Positions 8,461 to 16,631 of a stretch of DNA of 64,000 nucleotides are shown here, in pieces. Source of the DNA: Streptomyces filamentosus (GTDB lineage Bacteria; Actinomycetota; Actinomycetes; Streptomycetales; Streptomycetaceae). The stretch spans positions 62,001-126,000 of the forward strand of contig NZ_BNBE01000002.1 in NCBI RefSeq assembly GCF_014654895.1. Reading direction: 5' to 3'. Below the pieces are notes generated by a model. That model saw only the letters and a list, made by a program, of their open reading frames with translations, made no database searches and had not been told where the DNA came from. Made by a program: the position numbers and the translations under genes. The stretch's first letter is position 1. Every line of letters begins with the position of its first letter.

Positions 8461-8609
8461 GCGCTCGCTCCGGTGTTGGTGGCCTTGAGGACGCGGGGGA
8501 GATGGACGTGGAGGTGGTCGACGTCGACCTGGCGGCCGCAGGCGCGGAGTTCTCGGGCGAGGAGTTTGGTGAGGCCGGCGGCCCTTTTCCGGACTAAGGA
8601 ATCGATCAT
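8457..8609 (-). CDS. Small hypothetical ORF (50 aa) upstream of the frameshifted gene
   Basis: The reading MIDSLVRKRAAGLTKLLARE continues to KATNTGASA and stops at 8457-8459, overlapping the next start by four bases. The ATGA overlap and basic helical composition support a real translated ORF, coupled to the downstream pseudogene. Function unknown. Confidence 0.4.
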   Translation of the reverse strand: MIDSLVRKRAAGLTKLLARELRACGRQVDVDHLHVHLPRVLKATNTGASA

Positions 8610-8749
8610 GAGCCAGCCGCGCCATGAACGTCCCGGCAAGCTGGCCTTGCACATGCGCGCTGGGCAGTGCCGCTGATGCCTCGTACGGCTGGTGATGGCG
8701 GGGAGAGTCCTGGCTACCTGAAGCCCTCAAGGGACGGCATGATAGGCCC

Positions 8750-9181
8750 ATGCCAAAGGGGCGGATACTCGCAGTCGTCGGCTATGCCGCGCTCACACTG
8801 CTGTGCGCGGCAGCGACAGCATGGACGGTGTTCGACGGCATCGCACGGCTGAACCTGTTGGAGAACGCCGTGGAGGTTCGGCTCACAGAGTGCCACCGTG
8901 AGGATGGAGCGCGGGGTACCACCCACACAGCATGCAGCGGACAGAACATCGCGAACGCGGGCACCATCAAGGTCACGTACGACGGCTACCCAGGCGAGAC
9001 CATCCGTGCCGCACAAAAGCCTTGGGGGAGCTACGAAGCGGTAGACACCGGCTTTGTTTCATGGGGGATCGCGGTATTGATGCCCGTTTTGCCGTTTGGG
9101 GCGACAGTAGCTGCTGGGGCCCTTGCCGTCAGAGAGTTTCGCCGAGTAAGGCAACCAGCCACCTCCGACAGCGCTGCGTGA
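8750..9181 (+). CDS. Hypothetical membrane protein, two TM segments
   Basis: A 143-residue protein with an N-terminal membrane segment (VVGYAALTLLCAAATAW), an extracytoplasmic loop of about 70 residues with two cysteines (TECHRE, TACSGQ) that could pair, and a second membrane segment (SWGIAVLMPVLPFGATVAAG) ending in a basic cytoplasmic tail. It resembles small predicted integral membrane proteins of Streptomyces. Role unknown. It converges on the integrase gene whose stop is at 9212. Confidence 0.6.
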   Translation: MPKGRILAVVGYAALTLLCAAATAWTVFDGIARLNLLENAVEVRLTECHREDGARGTTHTACSGQNIANAGTIKVTYDGYPGETIRAAQKPWGSYEAVDTGFVSWGIAVLMPVLPFGATVAAGALAVREFRRVRQPATSDSAA

Positions 9182-9211
9182 GCTCTTGCTGTAAGAGCCC
9201 TCGGCTCCGAA

Positions 9212-11704
9212 TCAAGACAGGGTCGAGTCAGGTGCAGGGTTTGGTTCTTCTCCCGGCGCTGACGTGGGTGCGTGGTCGGTGAAGACGGGCAAGCCAAGGT
9301 CGACCAGCTGTGGCCGGCCATCGGTCGAAGTGCGGCTGAGGCTGTTGAGCTTGGCGGTGGCGGCATCGAGGCTGACCTGGAGTCCTTCGACCTCGCCGAG
9401 CCAGCCGTTGGCGCGGGCTTCGCGGACGCGTTCGCGGAGGTTCTGGATGATCTCGATGAGCCGGGATCGCTGGCGTGGGTCGATCTGGAGGACGGGGCAG
9501 CGGATGCAGGCGTGTTCGTGCTTGCAGGGGGTGCCGTAGGGACGGCCGCAGGTGCCGAGGGAGACCTTGCGCAACTCGAAATGCTGCTGGAAGTCGCTCC
9601 ACTCCTGCTCGGTGGGCTCCCGGTATTCCTCGATGGGGCGTTCGGCTCGGCGGCGGTCGAGGAAGCCGCGGTAGGTGCGGATCAGGTCGTCCTGGAAGAC
9701 CGCGAGGTATGCCTGCGTGGTCGTCAGAGTCTTGTGTCCGAGAATGCGCGCGGCAATGTGGACAGGCAGTCCGCCGGTGACGGCCTCGGTCGCGAACATC
9801 CTGCGGAAGTCGTGGGGCGTGTAGCGCATCGGGTTGCCGGCCTGATCGCGCAGCCCCATCCGGGCCAGGGTTTTGCGGAGCAGGCGGGAGACGGTGTTCT
9901 GCCCCATGACCTGCGGCTGCCAGTAGTGGCGGCGCTGAAAGAGGTGCGGCAGCACCGGTCCGGTGACGCGTTCGTGGTCGTCGTAGCGGGCGGCGAGCGG
10001 GATCTTGCCGCCGTTGGCGTCCCGAAGGCGTTTGATGATCGTGGCCAGGACGCTGGCCAGTTCCGGGCTGACCAGCAGCAGCCGTTCCTCGTTGCTCTTG
10101 GACGGCACGATCTGCAACAGCGGGACGATCTCGCCGGTGTCGGGGAGCTTGTAGGAGACCAGCGCCAGGTGCGTGATCTCGGTGAGTTCCTCGACGCGTA
10201 CTCCGGTGTGCCGCAGGGTCTCGATGACAGCCCAGGCCCAGAACGCCTCGTCCTCGGCCATGCTCTGGTTGATCCGCTTCGTGCTGCCCTCGGCATGGAC
10301 GTAGACGTGCGGGGTGACGTGGTCAGGGCGGCTGGTGACCTTGTGGGCAGCGGGCATGACCCGCAGATAGCGGGTGCCCTCGTGCTCGAAGTACTCGTCG
10401 AACGCGGTAGCCTTCGCGGCCGCCAGCAGCGCGGCCGTCTCATCGCGCTCACGCTCGGCGGCCTCGACCAGGCGCCCGAGGTGAGGGAGCCGCTCGCGGA
10501 CCCGCTGGTGCATCCGGGCCTGAACCTGGGCCACGACCTTGAAGTTGCCAGCGCCGTCGCCGCGGCGGATCGGACTGGGGCAGGCCCACTGGGCCCAGAA
10601 CGGATCTTCGTGTGCCCATTCCTGGATGTCGAGGTAGAAGCCGCGGACGCGCATCATGACGTCGTAGCGGGAGCGACGCTCCACGACCTCACCGCTCTTG
10701 TTGACGTAGGTGAGCAGCCGCTGCTTCCAGCCGTCGACGACTTCGTCGGGCAGGCGGAGGCTGTCGATGCCGGGGTGGTGGGCCTCGATGTCAGCCCAGA
10801 ACACGCCGGCCAGCTCACGGGCCAGGCCGACGAAGGTGCCGTAGTCGACGCCGGGCCGGCGTTCTTCGAGGTAGCGGACCAGCAGGTTGCGCACGGGTGT
10901 GCTCTGGAGGTTGTAGAAGTCGACCAGCTCGGCCGTGGGCCGCTGGCCGTGCCGCAGCGCGTCCTTGAGTGTGTCCTTGGAGTGGATCACCCCGGCGCCG
11001 CGCATCAGGTCCCAAGCGCTGTGGGTTCCGTCGTAGGAGTAGCCGATAGCCCGCCGTCCCCAGGCCCGCGCCTCGAAGACGTCCTCCGCAGTGAGCTGGT
11101 CAAGGTAGCGGCCGGTGTACAGGATCATCTTGGAGATCACGCGCAGCCCCTCGTCGACGTGCCGACCGGTCATGCCCAGCTCGCTGCCGTGACGGCGCAT
11201 CTGCTCCAGCGTCCCCGGTGGGAACATTCGCTGGACGTCTTTGAACAGCGCCATGGCCTTGTAGCCACGCATGAACTCGTAGTCAGGCAGCACGATGCGG
11301 CTGATGAACATGCTGTTCAGGCCGCTCAGCAGCACTGACCTGCGTGCCTGGTAGCTGTGGCCGTTGTCGGTCCGGTCGAGGACCTGCTCGATCCAGTCCT
11401 TGCCGCGGTCGGCATCGGCCGCCCTCCAACGGGCCTGCCAGCCGTCCCCGGGGTGGGTCAGGAGCCAGTCGAGGACCTGCCCGGCCCCGATCAGGCGGTA
11501 TCGGCCCAGCGTGCGGCCGTTGCTGTAGTCCTGCGCCGGCCAGACCGGGGAGAGCGGCAACAGGGCCAGGATGTCGCCGCGCCCCAGGTGTTCGTGGGGG
11601 CCGACGCGCTTCTCGTCCGCCTTCACGTCGTGTGCGACGAACAGGCGTCGCTCGGGGGTGGGCCCGGTGCCCGCGAGCATCACGCGGTTGGCACGGCGGC
11701 TCAT
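9212..11704 (-). CDS. Large tyrosine recombinase, second of a tandem pair
   Basis: An 830-residue site-specific recombinase. A long N-terminal region precedes the phage-integrase catalytic domain, in which the first Arg (RHTGVRVEELTEI), the box II HDFRRMFATEAV and the terminal ILGHKTLTTTQAYL with the nucleophilic Tyr are all visible. A Cys-rich segment near the C-terminus (CGRPYGTPCKHEHACIRC) suggests zinc binding, a feature of large actinobacterial integrases found in tandem sets. Its start overlaps the stop of the upstream recombinase (ATGA at 11701-11704), so the two are co-translated. The pair probably mobilises the surrounding element. Confidence 0.85.
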   Translation of the reverse strand: MSRRANRVMLAGTGPTPERRLFVAHDVKADEKRVGPHEHLGRGDILALLPLSPVWPAQDYSNGRTLGRYRLIGAGQVLDWLLTHPGDGWQARWRAADADRGKDWIEQVLDRTDNGHSYQARRSVLLSGLNSMFISRIVLPDYEFMRGYKAMALFKDVQRMFPPGTLEQMRRHGSELGMTGRHVDEGLRVISKMILYTGRYLDQLTAEDVFEARAWGRRAIGYSYDGTHSAWDLMRGAGVIHSKDTLKDALRHGQRPTAELVDFYNLQSTPVRNLLVRYLEERRPGVDYGTFVGLARELAGVFWADIEAHHPGIDSLRLPDEVVDGWKQRLLTYVNKSGEVVERRSRYDVMMRVRGFYLDIQEWAHEDPFWAQWACPSPIRRGDGAGNFKVVAQVQARMHQRVRERLPHLGRLVEAAERERDETAALLAAAKATAFDEYFEHEGTRYLRVMPAAHKVTSRPDHVTPHVYVHAEGSTKRINQSMAEDEAFWAWAVIETLRHTGVRVEELTEITHLALVSYKLPDTGEIVPLLQIVPSKSNEERLLLVSPELASVLATIIKRLRDANGGKIPLAARYDDHERVTGPVLPHLFQRRHYWQPQVMGQNTVSRLLRKTLARMGLRDQAGNPMRYTPHDFRRMFATEAVTGGLPVHIAARILGHKTLTTTQAYLAVFQDDLIRTYRGFLDRRRAERPIEEYREPTEQEWSDFQQHFELRKVSLGTCGRPYGTPCKHEHACIRCPVLQIDPRQRSRLIEIIQNLRERVREARANGWLGEVEGLQVSLDAATAKLNSLSRTSTDGRPQLVDLGLPVFTDHAPTSAPGEEPNPAPDSTLS

Positions 11705-12942
11705 GCCGGACCACCCCCGAACAGCACGTCCAGGTCGCTGGCTTCGTAGCCGCCCGCCACTGCCGGCGGCGGGAGTTTCGCCCGGTCCTTCACCTCTGCC
11801 AGATGCTCCTGGACTCGGCGGATGACCTGGGCTTCCTCCTCCACCAAGTAGACGTCCGCCGTGGTGGACAGGTGGGCGTGACCGAGGATGGTCTGCACGT
11901 CCCGCAGCGACAGGCTCTCGTCGCGTGCCATGCGCAGGGCGGCCGTGTGCCGCAGGTCGTGCATCGACCAGTTCGTGCCCAGTAGCGCGTTGACGCGGCG
12001 GAACACCGCCCGAAGCGCCTCGTAGTTCATGACCTGGTAGGCCAGCCCTGCGCCGTGGTCACGGCGGCGCAGGGTCCACCACAGCGGGGCCTGCGGGTCC
12101 AGCGGCGGCCCTTCGGCCAGATAGAGGCGAATCCAGACGAACGCCTCCGCGCTGGCCGGCAGCCACTGCTCGGCGAGCGTGCCCTTGCGCACCACCCGCA
12201 CAAGCTGGTCGCCCCAGTCGAGATCGACCCCACGCACGCCCAGCAGCTCCGAGGCGCGGGCGCCGTTACTGATGGCCAAGGCCAGGATCGCCCGGTCCCG
12301 GTTCGATCGCAGCGCCGCGAACAGCTCGTTCCACCGCTCGTCGGGCATCTGCCGCGGGCGCCGCTTGGGGACCCTCGGGTTGTAGCGCAGCCGCCCCTCG
12401 CCCCGGTAGGGCTCCAGCGGATTGTGGTGGGCGTGCGACCGGCGCCGGTCGGACCGCGCCAGCGGCACCGGGTTGACCAGCGGGCCGCCGCCGGTCTCGA
12501 TCCAGAAGTCGTAGAAGCTGCGCAGCACCGCGTTGCTGTGCCGGATCGTCCGCGGCTTGTAGAGGTCGTCCAGGTACGTCTTCTTCGTGATCGGATTCGT
12601 GGTGCCCGCAGTCGACGCGGAATGTGTCCGCGCCGACCTGCGCGGCTTCGTCGCGGCCCGGAGCCACAGGACGAAGTCCCGTACCTCCACCGAGGTAGCG
12701 CGGTGCCACTCAACATCGACCACGCGCAGCCAGCGCCACCAGCGGAGCAGGTCGTACGCGTAGCTGCGTACGCTGCCGGTCCGGTTGTCCCGGGCGATGA
12801 AGTCGATCAGGAACCTGCGGACCGGCAGCACGACCTTCCCCTCCTCATCGAAGACCAGCCAGGGCACGACACCCTCGTCCGCGGCCACCCGCCCCCATCG
12901 GGGCAGCTGAATAGCGCGAACATCACGGCATTGCTCTTTCAA
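11701..12942 (-). CDS. Tyrosine recombinase, first of a tandem pair
   Basis: A 413-residue integrase. The N-terminal SAM-like core-binding domain contains FLIDFIARDNRTGSVRSYA. The catalytic domain has Arg in ISNGARASELLGV, box II SMHDLRHTAALRM and the C-terminal ILGHAHLSTTADVYLVEE with the active-site Tyr. First gene of the operon with the 830-residue partner. Just upstream, 12948-12977 holds an imperfect inverted repeat (GTTGCG...CGCAAC) that could be a recombinase binding site. The adjacent RapZ-C-like gene loses its normal 3' end about 45 bp away, hinting that the element boundary lies near 13030. Confidence 0.87.
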   Translation of the reverse strand: MKEQCRDVRAIQLPRWGRVAADEGVVPWLVFDEEGKVVLPVRRFLIDFIARDNRTGSVRSYAYDLLRWWRWLRVVDVEWHRATSVEVRDFVLWLRAATKPRRSARTHSASTAGTTNPITKKTYLDDLYKPRTIRHSNAVLRSFYDFWIETGGGPLVNPVPLARSDRRRSHAHHNPLEPYRGEGRLRYNPRVPKRRPRQMPDERWNELFAALRSNRDRAILALAISNGARASELLGVRGVDLDWGDQLVRVVRKGTLAEQWLPASAEAFVWIRLYLAEGPPLDPQAPLWWTLRRRDHGAGLAYQVMNYEALRAVFRRVNALLGTNWSMHDLRHTAALRMARDESLSLRDVQTILGHAHLSTTADVYLVEEEAQVIRRVQEHLAEVKDRAKLPPPAVAGGYEASDLDVLFGGGPA

Positions 12943-12986
12943 CTCCGTTGCGCTCCTTCGTCGTCGGGATGCGCAACGTTTACCGA

Positions 12987-13373
12987 CTAGGCCAAGCGAG
13001 GGATACGCTCCCGCCCGGCGCGTCCTTCGGTAGTCCGGTCAACGGATCTGTGCTTCCCGCCCGCACAACCCAGGGCGATGCGGTGGGGGCCGGCGGGGAG
13101 GTTGGCGTAGTCGGTGAGGTTGGTGAGCAGTTCGCGGGCGCCGGGGGTTTTGAGGACGATGTCTTGAACGCGGGGGTTGAGGCCGTCGAGGTCGAGGATG
13201 TTGCGGGCGGCGGCGGGGTCGCGGAGCCGGTCGCGGACGTCCTCGGTTCGGTCGGCGGCGGGCGGGATGGGGGAGTGGTCCGGGCCGGTGGGCAGGTGGA
13301 GGTAGCCGAACGAGATCAGGCGGATCGAGTGCAAGGGGTCTCCTGCTCGGGGTGCCTCTATGTTCTTCGTCAA
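12987..13373 (-). pseudogene. RapZ C-terminal-domain-like gene, 3' end replaced
   Basis: A 128-residue ORF with HSIRLISFGYLHLPTGP, RDPAAARNILDLDGL and the conserved glycine-rich IALGCAGGKHRSV typical of the RapZ C-terminal domain family. After GGKHRSV the sequence changes to DRTTEGRAGRERIPRLA, without the expected helix. The change occurs at about 13036, next to the recombinase operon, consistent with an element inserted into or recombined with the gene 3' end. Confidence 0.6.
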
Positions 13374-13434
13374 GCAGGTGGGTAGCTTCCGCCCGGGGTT
13401 CGATCTTCTTCGTGGGGCATGAGACTGTTTGGCC

Positions 13435-13851
13435 GTGCCAGAGATGACGAGTGGGTTAGAGGCGGCCTTGGTTGAGGCGTCGTCTCCCTCCTGGACGCAA
13501 CGTGTTCATGCCGGGCGTGACCTTGCTTCCTTCGCTGATGTACCTGAGGCTGCGGAAGTGCTGGTGGGGCTGCTGCTGGACGTCGAGAACACGGCGGTGA
13601 CTCGACAGACGGCAGAGGCCCTGGCGCGGGTGGGGACGGTGGCCGCCGTAAGGCTTATCGCTCTCGCGGTTGCCGAGGCTGACGACAACCAGGCCGACTG
13701 GCTGCAGACCGGTGTGCATGACGCGCTCGTGGAACCGGACGGTGTGCCGGACGTCGCAGTGGCCTGCGGGAAGCTCGCCCGGGATCCGGAAGAAGTTGTC
13801 CGGCGGGGCGCCGCGGAGATCTCGGCGTGGACAGACGACGCAAGGTGTTGA
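13435..13851 (+). CDS. HEAT-repeat-like small protein
   Basis: About 138 residues, starting at GTG 13435 (ATG 13444 is an alternative). Helical repeats with the spacing of HEAT/PBS-lyase motifs are visible: RVHAGRDLASFADVPEAAEV, TAVTRQTAEALARVGTVAAV and a third pair around DPEEVVRRGAAEISAW. Probably a protein-interaction module. No catalytic residues seen. Flanked downstream by a degenerate IS110 fragment. Confidence 0.6.
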   Translation: MPEMTSGLEAALVEASSPSWTQRVHAGRDLASFADVPEAAEVLVGLLLDVENTAVTRQTAEALARVGTVAAVRLIALAVAEADDNQADWLQTGVHDALVEPDGVPDVAVACGKLARDPEEVVRRGAAEISAWTDDARC

Positions 13852-13878
13852 TCCGAATCGACCTGCCTGTGGACTGGT

Positions 13879-14190
13879 TCATGCAGCCGTCGCTTGGGGG
13901 AGGCGGGGTTCGTAGAAGGTGCCGTCGCGGAGCATGGCGAACAGGATGCTGATGCGTTGGCGGGCGAGGCGGAGGAGGGCTTGAGTGTGGGTCTTGCCGC
14001 GGCCTCACTGTCGGTCGTAGTAGGCGCGGGAGGCGGGGTCGGCGTTCATGCAGGCGAAGGCGGAGAGGAACATGGCGCGTTTGAGCTGCCGGTTTCCGCC
14101 TCGTGGGGCATGTTCGCTGCGGATTGAGGTGCCGGACGACTTCGTGGTGGGGGCGAGGCCGGCGTAGGAGGCGAGGCGGCCGGGGGGCGC
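13879..14190 (-). pseudogene. IS110-family transposase, C-terminal remnant
   Basis: Reading 14190 down to the TGA at 13879-13881 gives LASYAGLAPTTKSSGTS, GGNRQLKRAMFLSAFACMN, ASRAYYDRQ and FYEPRLPQ, the transposase_20 C-terminus of IS110 elements. An in-frame stop at 14005-14007 interrupts it and the N-terminal two thirds are missing. It resembles the C-terminus of the intact IS110 transposase at 16632-17831 but is clearly diverged, so it is an older remnant. Confidence 0.7.
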
Positions 14191-14305
14191 CCCTATGTCT
14201 TTGGTCAAGGCATTGGGCCAGCCGCAAAGACTTGGGGACGTCAGTGGTCCGGTGCGATAGTTGGCGCCGCGCGAGGCGAAAAGGCTTGTTAACGACGGGG
14301 ATCGG

Positions 14306-14614
14306 GTGGAGCGGATCACTGAGGACCAGGTCAACCGGCTGGTTCGGTTCGTGCGGGACCGCATCCCTGACTCGGCTTCACTTCAAGGTGAAGCCCGCCG
14401 CGCGGCGACAGCCCTTCGTCTGGCCGCGGACAGGCAGATCTTTGCAGTGCGCTTTCATCGGACCCCTCCGCCCGCGGACGGGGCAACGACTGATGTGGCA
14501 GCCGCCGCATGGAACCTTTTGGTCGCTCTCGCTGGAATCTGGCACGACCACCCTGAGTTCCCCGCTGATGCCGCCAAGGAGACGTTCGAGTTTGACTGCG
14601 ATGCACCTCTCTAG
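14306..14614 (+). CDS. Hypothetical protein truncated at an IS630 insertion site
   Basis: About 102 residues from GTG 14306 (purine-rich GGGGAT just upstream); an upstream TTG would extend it. Contains VERITEDQVNRLVRFVRDRI, AATALRLAADRQIFAVRFH and AAWNLLVALAGIWHDHPEF. Function unknown. The stop codon TAG (14612-14614) is made of the TA target dinucleotide plus the first base of the IS630 end, so the original C-terminus was probably longer. Confidence 0.5.
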   Translation: MERITEDQVNRLVRFVRDRIPDSASLQGEARRAATALRLAADRQIFAVRFHRTPPPADGATTDVAAAAWNLLVALAGIWHDHPEFPADAAKETFEFDCDAPL

Positions 14615-14697
14615 TGTTGTGACCGCATAGGTTCGCCGGGTCGGCGGTCGTGGCGGTTGGATGTGCGGTGACGTCCGATCCGCCCGCTGGAGGCGCG

Positions 14698-15816
14698 GTG
14701 GCCGAGCCTGTCCGTGTGCGCAGACTGACCGGCCAGGAGGGGCAGCGGCTGCAGCAGATCGTGCGCCGGGGCAGCACCAACTCGGTGCGCTGTCGGCGCG
14801 CGATGATGCTGCTGGCTTCGGCCGGCGGGAATCGGGTGCCGGTGATCGCCCAGCTGGTGGCGGCCGACGAGGACACCGTGCGCGATGTGATCCACCGGTT
14901 CAACGAGATCGGCCTGGTTTGCCTGGACCCTCGGTGGGCGGGAGGCCGTCCCCGCCGACTCAGTGATGACGACGAGGACTTCGTCATTGCGACGGCCACT
15001 ACCCGCCCGGTCAAGCTCGGCCAGCCGTTCACCCGCTGGTCGCTGCGCAAGCTGGTCGCCTACCTGCGGAAAGTGCACGGCCGGGTGATCCGCATCGGCC
15101 GCGAGGCATTACGGTCTCTGCTCGCCCGCCGCGGTGTCACCTTCCAGCGCACCAAGACCTGGAAGGAGTCCCCGGACCCCGACCGTGAGGCGAAGCTGGA
15201 CCGGATCGAGCAAGTTATGGACCGCTTCCCGGACCGGGTCTTCGCCTTCGACGAGTTCGGCCCGCTGGGGATCCGGCCCACCGGGGGCTCGGGCTGGGCG
15301 AAACGGAAGCATCCCGACCGGGTGCCGGCCGCCTACCACCGCACCCACGGAGTCCGGTACTTCCACGGCTGCTACTCGGTGGGCGGCGATCGCATGTGGG
15401 GCGTGAACCGGGGAAAGAAGGGAGCCGCGAACACGCTGGCCGCGCTGAAATCGATCCGCGCCGCCCGGCCCGACGGCGCCCCGATCTACGTGATCCTGGA
15501 CAACCTGTCCGCCCACAAGGGCGCCGACATCCGTCGCTGGGCGAAGAAACACAAGGTCGAGCTGTGTTTCACCCCGACCTACGCCTCGTGGGCGAACCCG
15601 ATCGAAGCGCACTTCGGACCGCTGCGGCAGTTCACCATCGCCAACTCGAACCACCCCAACCACACCGTGCAGACCCGGGCCTTGCACGCGTACCTCCGCT
15701 GGCGCAACGCCAACGCCCGCCACCGCGACGTCCTGGCCGCCGAACGCAAGGAACGCGCCCGTATCCGCAGCGAGAAGGGCATCCGCTGGGGCGGCCGACC
15801 CGCTCTCGCCGCATGA
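14698..15816 (+). CDS. IS630-family transposase, intact
   Basis: About 372 residues from GTG 14698, chosen because TGGAGG lies six to eleven bases upstream; in-frame GTGs at 14650 and 14668 are alternatives. The N-terminal HTH region includes RCRRAMMLLASAGGNRVPV and EDTVRDVIHRFNEIGL. The DDE catalytic core is complete: Asp in VFAFDEFGPLGI, Asp in YVILDNLSAHKG and Glu in ANPIEAHFGPLR. The C-terminus is basic (KERARIRSEKGIRWG). Likely active, and the probable mover of the whole 2-kb unit. Confidence 0.9.
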   Translation: MAEPVRVRRLTGQEGQRLQQIVRRGSTNSVRCRRAMMLLASAGGNRVPVIAQLVAADEDTVRDVIHRFNEIGLVCLDPRWAGGRPRRLSDDDEDFVIATATTRPVKLGQPFTRWSLRKLVAYLRKVHGRVIRIGREALRSLLARRGVTFQRTKTWKESPDPDREAKLDRIEQVMDRFPDRVFAFDEFGPLGIRPTGGSGWAKRKHPDRVPAAYHRTHGVRYFHGCYSVGGDRMWGVNRGKKGAANTLAALKSIRAARPDGAPIYVILDNLSAHKGADIRRWAKKHKVELCFTPTYASWANPIEAHFGPLRQFTIANSNHPNHTVQTRALHAYLRWRNANARHRDVLAAERKERARIRSEKGIRWGGRPALAA

Positions 15817-15818
15817 TC

Positions 15819-15851
15819 AGGCAACCCGGCGAATGTTCCAGGTCACTGCAC
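15819..15851. repeat. Degenerate internal IS630 right end
   Basis: Read on the minus strand, it shares GTG..GTGACC and TTCGCCGGGT with the two outer ends, about 22 of 33 positions, but lacks the terminal TA. It occupies the place expected for the original right end, directly downstream of the transposase stop and before the cargo gene. Confidence 0.65.
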
Positions 15852-15876
15852 GATCTCCGCCGCGGATCTGTCTGGG

Positions 15877-16509
15877 CTACTTGACCAGCCGGAAGGCGGG
15901 GTGCCCAACCCAGGCCCGCAGGAACTCCGCCGTTCCCAGCGCCATCCAGTCGTCGTCCGCGATCCCCAACACCCCCGGAAGGCCAGCGACGACCGACGCC
16001 TGTCCGTCCAGCAGTTCGGCTTTGGCCACGCCTCCGATGACGTCCATGACGGCGGCGGTCAGTAGGGCCGTGGCCACGTGGTCGATCTCGCGATTGCTGC
16101 AGGCGCTGACATTAACGGCATGGGTTGGTCTGAAGCCGAGGATGGCCTCCACCTCGGGTTCCTCCGCGTGCTCAGCCTCGAAGGTGCTCTCGTCGCCGAC
16201 ACCCGGCCCCATCAAGTAGACCAGGAAGGGCCGACGCCAGTCCTCGCGCTGCGGATTGAATCCCACCAGGGCTGTGAGCTCCTCATCCGCGACGGTGTTG
16301 CCGAGGAGTGGAAGCGGGAACGGCCTTCGCCAGTCCTTCTCTCGCCTGTCTTCGACGCCCAGTCGCTCTGCGGGCACGTTGACGTCGAAGAACCCGGGCC
16401 GCTTCTCGGCGAAGTGGGAGGAAAGCCCCACCATCAACGCGCGGAACTCCTGCAGCGCAGCCGGGGAGAGCGGCTCCGCCAACTCGATCACCAACGTCGG
16501 ACCAGACAT
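15877..16509 (-). CDS. DUF6368-like protein, cargo of an IS630 element
   Basis: A 210-residue soluble protein. The start MSGPTLVIELAEPLSPAAL, the middle segment SSHFAEKRPGFFDVNVP and the C-terminal VATALLTAAVMDVIGGVA, then EFLRAWVGHPAFRLVK, match what I know as the DUF6368 family of Streptomyces. Odd feature: the segment DWRRPF occurs twice (residues ~60 and ~90), a local duplication. Function is unknown; the family's sporadic distribution suggests an accessory or immunity-like role. It converges on the transposase and lies entirely between the internal and outer right IS ends. Confidence 0.72.
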   Translation of the reverse strand: MSGPTLVIELAEPLSPAALQEFRALMVGLSSHFAEKRPGFFDVNVPAERLGVEDRREKDWRRPFPLPLLGNTVADEELTALVGFNPQREDWRRPFLVYLMGPGVGDESTFEAEHAEEPEVEAILGFRPTHAVNVSACSNREIDHVATALLTAAVMDVIGGVAKAELLDGQASVVAGLPGVLGIADDDWMALGTAEFLRAWVGHPAFRLVK

Positions 16510-16631
16510 GCTGGGAGCCTAGTTTGATCGGCTCCTCGACCGCTCAAAATTGTTCCCACACCGAGTCCAGCCGGTTCGAGCACCGATGCCGCCAACCCGG
16601 CGAACCTTTGCGGTCAGAGCACTAGCAGGTC

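Larger units (their letters stand above)
14612..16624. mobile_element. IS630-type element with DUF6368 cargo and three terminal repeats
   Basis: The left end (14611-14647) and the outer right end (16589-16625) are inverted copies matching at 33 of 37 positions, each with TA at the edge. A third, degenerate right-type copy (15819-15851) sits immediately after the transposase. The simple IS (14614 to about 15849) would be about 1.24 kb, a normal IS630 size. The segment to 16622 adds a minus-strand DUF6368 gene. The outer pair is better conserved than the inner one, implying that the larger unit is what last transposed. Confidence 0.82.

Noticed and set aside
9272..11338. 688-codon plus-strand open frame
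   Set aside because: Antisense to the 830-residue recombinase, whose catalytic motifs are on the other strand; Val/Gly/Asp-rich composition typical of a high-GC shadow frame.
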